In this document: piece by piece, positions 26,450 through 34,400 of the stretch
Numbering within the stretch: the stretch's first letter is position 1
Layout: each line of letters begins with the position of its first letter
From: Gavia stellata
Taxonomy: Eukaryota > Chordata > Aves > Gaviiformes > Gaviidae
Reading direction: 5' to 3'
NCBI RefSeq assembly: GCF_030936135.1
Contig: NC_082595.1
Location: forward strand, 111,058,334 to 111,122,333
Length of the DNA stretch: 64,000 nucleotides
Made by a program: the position numbers and the translations under genes
The notes under the pieces: model-generated
What the model was told of the DNA's origin: nothing
Database searches by the model: none
What the model saw: only the letters and a program-made list of their open reading frames with translations

Positions 26450-26600
26450 AGATCACAGACTGATTACTAGTTCTGCTGCAGACTCCATGTAGGAACCTGA
26501 GCAAGTTAATCCCTCTACACCTTGGTTTGCCACCTGCGAAATGAAAAATAACACTTTCTTTTCATATCCTGTTATTCTTGCTTGTGCTGTTCCCCAAATT
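26450..26600 (+). mobile_element. MIR-type SINE remnant
   Basis: AACCTGAGCAAGTTAATCCC..CTACACCTTGGTTTGCCACC..TGCGAAATGAAAAATAACAC follows the MIR order GACCTTGGGCAAGTTACTTA..CCTCAGTTTCC..TGTAAAATGGGGATAATA. Confidence 0.6.
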
Positions 26601-29600
26601 AAAAGCATTTGTCAAAACACTTATCTTCAGCGTTAACACTGGAAATTGCATTCAGAGCTAACATACAACCCGTTTGCATGACTGAGTGTTCAAACATGAA
26701 CTCTTACTATACTTTGTTACCCAGCCATCCTAATTTTATACATGTCAGAAGGGAGCTTTGGTCAATACAAGAATATCAGGATGTTAAAATACAATTTATT
26801 ACTAATCTTATGTATAAAACCAGCTTTAGGGATATGAGTTAGACCTAAAAAATTTCAAATTCTCCTCATTATCTCCTAAAAATCCCGCTATAATCATGAC
26901 ATCGGTCTCACTTCATTGATAACCCACAAGATAATATTATCAGCATAGGTATAATTAAAGCCCAGTCCCACGAGGACATGTATATGGAACCCAATGCCCG
27001 CTCCATTAAAATCCATATAAACTGAAATCAACTTCAGTGACTTCAGAAGTGTCAAAGCTGCATAAAGTTACCGATAGGAGAAACGAAGACATGGGTTCTT
27101 TTGCAGTAGGATTCTTAAGCTGACAGCATCCCTTCAGGTGTTTGATTTCAAATCCTAAACTTTGCAGAAGATGAAAAATATTTGCCACAGATCCCAACAC
27201 TGTAATGTGTAATTCTGTAGTGTCCCTAAAAGCTGCGCACAGAAATCACTGTAAAGCACAAGTTGCTTTCTTTAGATTACCATGTGCTGTCATTTCATGC
27301 AAATTGGTTTATTTTCTAATATACACAACCAAAGATCCCTTTATGAAAGGGACAGTACAGCATCCTTCCTTTCTCATGTTTCAGTTTCATTAATTCTCCC
27401 AAATCCCCGCCCAAACATCATGTCCTAAAGACCCAAATTTCACCACTGCCCCACTGACATACAACAACAAAAAAAAAGAGCAGTCCCAAAAGTTAATGAT
27501 AGAACAATTCTTGAAATTCATACTTATTAAAAATTCATTTTATTAAAAATAAAATTAGTTTTAAAAGTGAATGTCAGAACCCCACTGTTTTCCCAGCTTC
27601 AGATGCCGATGAAAAAACATACCAAACACTTCCATGAACTTACGGATTATCACTATAAAGTAAACACTTCATAATAATTTAATTTTCCAAACACTGGACT
27701 TTTAATATCCTTTTGGAAGAGCCCAGTGAGACCCACACAGAAACTGCCTTAGAAGTAAGCTTTCTGCAGCTAACACTGGCTACTAATTCTGTGCAATTAT
27801 CAGAATCACAGTGCTAGAGAGATGCACAGTTTCTAGAAAGGTCAACAAATAGAAATGAATCACTCAAGACCGATCAGTAAAGGAGTTACAGGGATAAGCA
27901 GGCCTCATCTACACAGGATTTTCTTCAAGATTTCCTTACCACTCTTTAAAAATCCTGCAGTTTCACCTATGGCAGCATTCCTGTAACACAGCTGGCAGTC
28001 TGCATACCACAATGTCGTCTAGACCTGCTCTGAACAGAGTTGGATGACACAGGAGTAAAAATGCTGATGCCTGTTCTGGTGCTTGCACTGGTGCTAAGGG
28101 AGCGACAGGAGGAAGAACAGACATTGCCGAGTAAAACACAAGTTCCTTGTTCCTACTCTCATGCCCAGGCTCGTCAGACAATTCTGTCAACCACACAGAA
28201 AAAGTTGTGGCTGTCCTGGGGCTAAAGAAGAATCTTCACGTAAGGGAAAAGAGCGTTCCCAAGCCCCAGTTTTCAGGTGTAGTATCAAACCCTGCTCTTT
28301 CGCAGAGCCCGGTGCTCCCAGAACAGGCAGGTAACAAACGCATCCCTGCAGGGATAACATATTCCATCCCTTCTCACTTCTCCCCTACTTCCCTCCCCCA
28401 TCCCCATCTCAGAGATGTTTTCTTAGCAATTTGGAAGAGAAATGGCAAAACGGGAGATGCAAAACACAGAAATAAATTAAGTTTGTTCTCTGCTGTTGAC
28501 GGATTTGGCCCTAGCGTGATGGGAGAAAAAAAAAATGTTGAGTGATAAATCCATATATACCTACTCCAAACTACACCCAACATCCCAAGGGACATGGTAT
28601 AATGGTAAATAAATATAGATGCAGTTCCTACTAATGAGGCAGGGTACAGCAAGGCCAAAGAAAATGCAATCATCTCGGGAAAAAAAAACTGCACAGGACT
28701 CCTCCTCTCCCATCCATGGAGGAAATCAAATGCCAGCTGCACCATCCCAGGAAGGAAGCAGAGCCTGTACCTGATGAGCCCTGCAGAAATGAGCTAGTCA
28801 TATCACGGGACGCAAGCAGGCACTTCAGGGTTTTGCCAGCCCACAAATCGCCTGCAGAGCACAATCCCTCTCCCCGATACATTTTACATGCAAATTGTAT
28901 TTTTTTTCCCCCCAATTTCCTTTTCCTCTGTCCCCATTAGTTTGAAGCAGGGGCACGTAGCTGGCGTCTATCAGACCTGCACCGACAGTGCTCTCAAACG
29001 CGTGCCCTGGCCATCGGTTTAACGCTTTCCTCCCTACAAACTTTAAATCCTTCCAGCTTTTGTTCGTATACATTTTGCACTTAAAAGCCGCTTATCTTTA
29101 CTCCCAGCCTTACTCGAGCATGAGAACAAATCGAGATACACCCGACTCCACAGACAAACAGCAAACATGCCTACAATCTTCATTTCCTCTTCCTTCTTTC
29201 CTCCCCACCCCCCGAAAAAAGCTTTTTTTTTTTGTCCCTAACACGAAGGGATTGGGAAAAACAGCACGCACAACCAAGGCTTTTTCAGACCTATGGCAGA
29301 GAAAAAAAAAAAAAGCTTTCCGGAGAAGTGCTCTGCAAACATACCAAGAGACACTCTTAGAACAAGTAAGAAAACACCCATCAGACAAAACTGAGGTGGA
29401 AGAACTCGGCTCGGTCTGTCTCGCGTGTGTGTTTTGCGCCTAAAAACACTCGCCTCTTGCTGTGTTTTAACCCCGAACCACAGCAGAACGGTTCAGGGGT
29501 ATTCCCTGCCACTTCCTCCAGCCGGTCCGCGGGGTCAAACACGCTGTTCTTCCGAAAAAAGATCCCAGGCACGGATACAAAAGCATTTGCCCCATCTCTT

Positions 29601-30524
29601 CCCAAGAGGTACAAGATAAACAAGCCTATGACACCCCACCCAAGCTCTTCTCGCACATTTTGGGAATGACTTCGCCGCCCGGGTCCTCCTCCTCCCCCCC
29701 CCCCCCGCCCCGTTCCCACGTTAAACTCTCCAGCAACAAGACACCCTTCGGACTCAGCCTCTGCCCTCCCCGAAAACCCTCTCTCCAAGCCCCGGGAGCT
29801 GCCACAGATCTCGCCCTCCTCGTCGCGCAGCCTCCCAGCCCCGGCAGCCAGCGGGGTTTGGGGCACCCGTGGCCCCCGTTCCCCCCACCGCCACAGGCAC
29901 AAAGCAGCGGGGCTCCCCTAGAAAGGAGCCCCCGGAGCCCTCGCACACCCACGGCGGCCCCTCAGCCCCCCCCCTCCAGCCCGGGCAGAGCTCCCCGCCA
30001 GAGCCCCGGCGAAGGGGCTCGATGCCGGGCGCGATCCTCACGGCGCACCGGGCTCCATCCCCGCAGGCTCGGAGCCTCCCTCCTTCCTCTGCCTTCCCCG
30101 GCCAAGCCACCGCCGGGCCGGGCCGGGGCAGCCCCCCCGGGGGTCCGGGGCACAGGGAGCGGGGGCCCCCGCCGCCCTCCGCAGCCGCGCTGGGGCTCGC
30201 AGCAGCCCAGCCCCAAACTCGGCGGCGAACAAAACCGAAACACCACCACGAAAAACAAAAAGGAAAAGCACCCACCCAGGCTGAGGGGACTCCGCCACCA
30301 CGAGTCCGTCCCCCCCCCACACCCGGGAAAGCGGTGGGGAAAAATAAGAAGAAATAAATAAAGGGCAGGAACGGCGACGGAGGGCTCTTCTTTAAAACCC
30401 AGAGGCTGCCCTGCCCTCCCGCAGACCCCCGCAGCAGCCGCCCGGGGAGACCTTCCTCCTCCTCCCCCGCTGCGGGGCATACGCGGAGCCACCCAGAGCC
30501 GCGGCTCAAACTCTGCCGGCGAGC

Positions 30525-30558
30525 GGCCGCCCGGGCTGAGGGGCCGCCCGGGCTGAGG
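30525..30558 (+). repeat. Exact 17-bp tandem duplication in the CpG island
   Basis: GGCCGCCCGGGCTGAGG is present twice in direct succession with no mismatch, and a third unit begins (GGCTG). It lies in the presumed first intron of the minus-strand gene, about 250 bases from its donor. Confidence 0.85.
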
Positions 30559-30811
30559 GGCTGCCCCCGCCCGCCCCCCGCCCCGGCTTCCCCCCTCACG
30601 CACATCCCGCGCTGCGAGGAAACCCGCTCTCCGGCGCGGCGCGACTCCCCCGCCGGCAGCCGCGGTGCCGCTGAGGGGGGACCCCTTCCCGCTCCCCCCC
30701 TCCCTCCAGCCCACCCACCCGCCCGCCCCCTCCCCTCACAAGCGCCGCTCTCGCCCCCCCCTCCCCTCCTCCCGGCCCCACACTTCCCTCCTCCCCACAA
30801 GCAACACTCAC

Positions 30812-31100
30812 CTCTGGGTGCTGGCGGCGCCTCCACCTCACCATGTAACGGCAGAGGGGGGGGTCCCCCCGCCCGCCCCCGCCCCAGCGTGAGGGGAGAT
30901 TAACGGGGGCGCAGAGGGACGAGAACAATAGGGGGGGAGGAAATCCCTCGGCCGCCGAGCCCCCCTCCCCAGCCCCGCCGAGGACAAGGGCCCCCTCCCC
31001 GTCTGGCTCCCCTCCTGCCGCTCCCTCCTCCTCGCTCGCTCCCTCTTTTTTTTTTTTTTTTTTTTTTTTTGGCTCAATCACACCAGACTGACTGTCTTTG
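30812..31100 (-). other. HMBOX1: Probable non-coding first exon of the divergent gene (inferred HMBOX1)
   Basis: On the minus strand the sequence CCCAGAG|GTGAGTGTT gives a strong splice donor, with the last exon base at 30,812 and the intron starting at 30,811. A second, weaker donor-like site (CATG|GTGAGGT) lies about 20 bases upstream. The exon would hold a 25-base A run (T at 31,046-31,070) and G/A-rich sequence. The right boundary is a guess from the position of the YY1 site and promoter motifs. The HMBOX1 assignment rests only on the known head-to-head order of HMBOX1 and INTS9 in vertebrates; no HMBOX1 coding exon is present. Confidence 0.5.
31046..31070 (+). repeat. Poly(T) run, 25 bases
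   Basis: Twenty-five uninterrupted T (A on the minus strand), in or just inside the probable first exon of the minus-strand gene, 43 bases from the YY1 site. Long dA:dT tracts disfavour nucleosomes and often mark promoters; a processed-element tail is an alternative. Confidence 0.9.
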
Positions 31101-31112
31101 TCTGTCTGACAA

Positions 31113-31123
31113 CCGCCATGTTG
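31113..31123 (+). promoter_or_regulatory. YY1-type site
   Basis: CCGCCATGTTG matches the YY1 core (CCGCCATNTTG). On the minus strand it reads CAACATGGCGG. It lies just left of the ZNF143-type cluster and close to the presumed start of the minus-strand gene, where YY1 sites often sit at +1 to +30. Confidence 0.65.
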
Positions 31124-31160
31124 ATATCAACATCCAAGCTCCCACCTGCTGCAGCTGTGA

Positions 31161-31178
31161 GACCCTGGGACTTGTAGT
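31161..31178 (-). promoter_or_regulatory. ZNF143/THAP11-type motif, copy 1
   Basis: On the minus strand the sequence reads ACTACAAGTCCCAGGGTC, fitting ACTACAnnTCCCA. It is the only copy facing the left-hand gene. Binding by ZNF143, THAP11 and HCF-1 is known for this motif class, not shown here. Confidence 0.65.
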
Positions 31179-31219
31179 TCCCCCCTCCCCAGGGTGACGG
31201 GGAGAGCCGCCGCCCGGGG

Positions 31220-31238
31220 ACTACAACTCCCAGCATGC
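31220..31238 (+). promoter_or_regulatory. ZNF143/THAP11-type motif, copy 2 (best match)
   Basis: ACTACAACTCCCAGCATGC is a near-perfect match to the ACTACAATTCCCAGCATGC consensus recognised by ZNF143 and THAP11. Confidence 0.8.
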
Positions 31239-31286
31239 CTCGGCGGCACGGCACGCCAATGGCGCGCGGGGCGAAGCGCGGGGCGG

Positions 31287-31305
31287 ACTACAGCTCCCGG
31301 CGTGC
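31287..31305 (+). promoter_or_regulatory. ZNF143/THAP11-type motif, copy 3
   Basis: ACTACAGCTCCCGGCGTGC keeps the ACTACA, CTCCC and TGC blocks of the consensus. It starts 67 bases after copy 2, preceded by a GC box. Confidence 0.7.
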
Positions 31306-31364
31306 CTCGGGAGGGAGGGGCGGGCTCGGCCATGACTTCATCCTGGGCGGGGCGGGGCGGTGGG

Positions 31365-31383
31365 ACTGCAAGTCCCATGATGC
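31365..31383 (+). promoter_or_regulatory. ZNF143/THAP11-type motif, copy 4
   Basis: ACTGCAAGTCCCATGATGC keeps ACT-CA, GTCCCA and ATGC with one change in the first block. It starts 78 bases after copy 3 and overlaps two in-frame ATGs (31,377 and 31,380). Confidence 0.65.
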
Positions 31384-31464
31384 CCTGGGGCGCGAGGGGG
31401 GGTGGTGAGGGCCGGGCAGGAAGGTGGGGGCAGGATTGTCCCGGTAAATAGAGCCGGGTGAAGC

Positions 31465-31473
31465 ATGAAGCTG
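31465..31473 (+). CDS. INTS9: INTS9 coding exon 1 (Met-Lys-Leu)
   Basis: The first coding exon contributes only three codons, ATG AAG CTG, followed at once by the strong donor GTGAGTG (phase 0). The start has A at -3 and A at +4. I chose it because M-K-L joined to Y-C-L of exon 2 restores the conserved INTS9 N-terminus. A GTG at 31,458 lies in another frame that does not splice productively. The 5' UTR lies just upstream inside the CpG island; its transcription start is not visible from sequence. Confidence 0.92.
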
Positions 31474-34400
31474 GTGAGTGCGCGGGGCTGGGGGTGCTGC
31501 GAGGCGGGGGGGCGGGCTTCGGCCTGCCCCCGGCGCGGGGGGGGAGCTCCCGGGATCGCCCCTGGGCTGCGGCAGCCTCAGCTCCGCCGGCAGTGAGGGG
31601 AGAGTGGGGCCCTGAGGGGGGCGGCCCTGAGGGAGCCGGCGGGGGGCGGGCCCAGCGCTCCGCACCCTTCAGCCGCCCGGCACGCGAGCGGCCGTTAAAC
31701 GGTCGGCGGGGAGCTGCCAGCTGAGGGGACGGAGCCGCGGGAGGCCGGGGCGGGTGGGGAGTAGGCGCCGGCGTGTGGGAAGGGGCGCAGGCCCGGGCAG
31801 GCGGCTCTCCTCCGGCCCTCTGCCGCCGTGCCCCCCCCCCCCCCCCCCCCCGCCGGGCTTGGCGTTTTGGATCGGATGAAACATCGGTGGGGTTCGGGAG
31901 GAGGAGGAGGTGTTTCTCTGCCTTCCTGCCCTTAAACACGGGGCTCGCCGTGGAACGGTGCTGGAGCTAGCCCATCCCACGTGTGACTTCCAGTGTTGCT
32001 CTAGGAATATTAATAAATCCCCGTGGTTCATAATAAAATCATTTCCCATCGGCAGTATGATGTTAATACAGATAATTACACAGAAGAAGTTCAGCCTGGA
32101 AGAGCTATGTCAAAGGTGCACTATGCTTCTGACAAAGATTTTGGTTCTGATACTACAATCTTCTAAAGGGAAGCTTATCAGAAAATACATTACCCATATT
32201 ATTGATCTGCTCTCTGGATCTCCGTTCTTCAACTATTTAAGTTTCCCAGAGACCTTGCATTCACCTACTACTTTCCTTCCCAGGAAGAATTTCCCTCTTT
32301 CACACAATGTGCTGCAATTCTTTGTCTGGAGGTGAAAACCAAAGCAGCTTTCAAAATACCTGAGCATACCATTTGGTTTGTTTAACCTGAAGTTACACCG
32401 CTGTTAGACATAAGATGGTCTCTCAGTTTTGAGAGTGAGCAGTTTGTCTGGAGGAAGCTTCATAGAAGTGAACTTGGATTCTGGGCTTGTTTTGAGACTT
32501 CAATAAATCACTATCTGCGCTGTAACAGGGGAAAATTAATTCAGTAGGCAGGTGGCCGAAGAGCTTGATCCTGCATAATCTTACGTATGCGATTAAGTCT
32601 CTGCGTGGATAGATACTACCAGTGGGACAAGCTGTGCAAAGCTAAGCACTTCTGGACGTGATTGTAGAGGCTGATATAATGCAGGGGGAAAAAGCAAACT
32701 GAGAAATCTTTAAATGAAGACCATAGTGGAAATGTGGAGTTCTTTTAATGTCTAGAGTCTTGCATAGGGGTAGAGAGAGGGAAGGGGATGGGGGGGAGGG
32801 TACAAGCTGTCTGAAATCTGTATTGTGACATTTTTAGATCTGTGTATAAATCTGGGGACTGAGGATCATAGGACCGGATTCTTCATCTTATATTTGTCCG
32901 GAGATATGGCTGAATCCTGGGGTTGTAGGGGGAGGAGCTGGATGCTATTTCATCCTCTTTTCTCATATGTTTGGGTTCAATTTGGAAGAAGAAGGTAGAG
33001 GTGACAGACTCCAGACCTGATTCAGAATCCAGTGAAAATGTCAGACTCACATAAATTCAAATGTGCTTTGGTCCAGGCAACTCCGGTTACGAATTTCCCC
33101 CTAGATTTTAAGCTGGCATGTGATATTAATACTGGAAGAATGCACTGCAGTATTTGTTGGCTTCAGCTGGAATTCAAAGCACTGGCTTTAACCTGCAAAA
33201 TTTTGAATGTTTTGGAGCTGCTAGCGTGAGACATCATCTCTTTTCTCTGTCACGCTGCCATCCATGAGATCACCAGAGACGCTCCGAGCTGGCGAGCGCT
33301 CAGCGTGGACCAGATGTCTGCTGAGAACCTGCCTCTATGAGAGCCTTAGCATCTGGAATTAGCCCCTCATCTTGATCTCTTTGTGCCCTGCTCTGTCAAA
33401 CTTTCATCCAATTTACAAAGCCTGCCAAGAAAGTTGTGAGCTGAGATGGGCATATTTATGTCTTTTGTATGCTTTGCGACTTTTTTACATGACTATTTTT
33501 TAATTAGGAGATGAGGCACCTTGTGTGTTAGCTGCACCAGCCTTTAGCCGTAAGGGAATAAAGATGGAAGCAGACAAATCTTAGAGCAAAAAGGACTTGT
33601 GTTTTAGTCCGGTCAGGAATATTAGTCATTGGGATCTCTGGATCTGTTTTAAACAGTAACAAGTATAAGCTGGGTGGAAATTATCACATTTGTAGTGTGT
33701 ATAGAGACGTGTATAGTGCAAACACTGAGATTCTTGGATTCCTAATCTAAAATTCTAACAGAGCTACAGGCCCAGAAGTGTCATCTGTGCAAATAGCTGT
33801 ATAGCATATATGAATTGCTTTTTTTTTTCCCCCCAGTCACTTTACTTGAATCTGGTAGAAAGAGTCCATTGACTCCCAGGAATCCATTTACCACAGCGTG
33901 ACGGGCACAGATATAGATTATTTTAGATGCTTTTAAAGAAGAAAAAAGGAAGGTTTTCCAGTTAGCTCGTAGATGTCAGGGTCATGATCCTATTCATGAT
34001 TTTAAAAAAAGTAAGAAAGTGTTTTGCTGATAAAAGTGGTGATATTTCATTGCCTTTTCTAATTACCGGTAGTTTAAAAGCTACAAAAATAGTTAAGATC
34101 TTATTTTTTCCTTGATTTCTTTCTATTTACTTGGATTTATAGCTTCAGTTGTCAAAGTTCTGGTCTGGTGAGAACTTAATTTCACATGCGTATTTTACAT
34201 TTGCAAATAAAACAACTGAATTCCTTACTTGTATACACACTTCTTCACCAGCCTGGCTTTTCACGTTTTTTTTAAACTTTGCTAACAGCAGGCAGAATGT
34301 AACGTTGCTCCTTAATAATTAAGGCTTTGTGAATTTAAAACAAAAGTCTTTGTGATATTTTTAATTTAATATTTGGGGCTTAGTAGCTTTTTAATATTTA

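Larger units (their letters stand above)
23666..29639. other. Non-coding stretch up to the CpG island
   Basis: Apart from the two MIR pieces at 25,405 and 26,450, I see no gene or recognisable element. The larger open frames here (28,147-28,545, 28,374-28,745, 28,988-29,443) overlap one another on both strands and look like nothing known. GC content starts to rise after about 28,900. Confidence 0.45.
1..30811 (-). other. HMBOX1: Presumed first intron of the divergent gene (inferred HMBOX1)
   Basis: No open frame or spliced chain here resembles a known protein; the open frames are short and scattered at the density expected by chance. In particular I did not find the N-terminal or homeodomain coding exons of HMBOX1 on the minus strand. 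The region fits a long 5' intron that leaves the window on the left. Its contents (old CR1, MIR and L2-like pieces, an unidentified repeat pair, homopolymer runs) are listed separately. Alternative untranslated first exons cannot be excluded. Confidence 0.5.
31100..31460. promoter_or_regulatory. Bidirectional CpG-island promoter between INTS9 and the divergent gene
   Basis: About 360 bases of GC-rich, CpG-dense DNA separate the probable minus-strand first exon from the INTS9 start codon. Visible elements, left to right: a YY1-type site, four ZNF143/THAP11-type motifs (the first on the minus strand), a CCAAT box at 31,256-31,260, and GC boxes around 31,280-31,286, 31,313-31,325 and 31,346-31,362. 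I see no TATA box. The layout is that of a broadly expressed, TATA-less divergent promoter. That it drives both genes is inferred. Confidence 0.8.
29640..31800. promoter_or_regulatory. CpG island spanning the divergent promoter
   Basis: Base composition shifts sharply from AT-rich to GC-rich with dense CG dinucleotides, then returns to AT-rich soon after about 31,900. The island covers the end of the minus-strand first intron, the probable first exon, the promoter, INTS9 exon 1 and the start of INTS9 intron 1. Long open frames in it on both strands are low-complexity Pro/Gly/Arg-rich readings that cross splice sites; I treat them as by-products of GC content. It also contains several C or G runs, for example 29,694-29,706 and 31,831-31,851. 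Confidence 0.85.

Noticed and set aside
28988..29443. A 151-codon plus-strand open frame near the CpG island
   Set aside because: It overlaps a 92-codon antisense frame, contains lysine and phenylalanine runs from simple sequence, and resembles nothing known.
1..30811. Search for HMBOX1 coding exons on the minus strand
   Set aside because: No minus-strand reading resembles the HMBOX1 N-terminal, POU-like or homeodomain segments; only an untranslated exon can be suggested.
29754..30836. A 360-codon minus-strand open frame, with overlapping frames of 250 (29,962-30,714), 233 (29,660-30,361) and 162 (29,869-30,357) codons
   Set aside because: All lie in the CpG island on both strands, are Gly/Pro/Arg/Ala-rich with homopolymer runs, cross the likely splice donor at 30,812/30,811, and resemble no family. 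GC-rich DNA has few stop codons, so long open frames are expected.
31194..31451. An 85-codon open frame just upstream of INTS9 as a separate gene
   Set aside because: Its upstream part lies in the promoter; only its 3' part is kept, as a possible upstream ORF.
31127..31939. A 270-codon minus-strand open frame over the INTS9 promoter and exon 1
   Set aside because: Pro/Ala/Arg-rich low-complexity reading antisense to the promoter motifs and INTS9 exon 1; explained by GC content.
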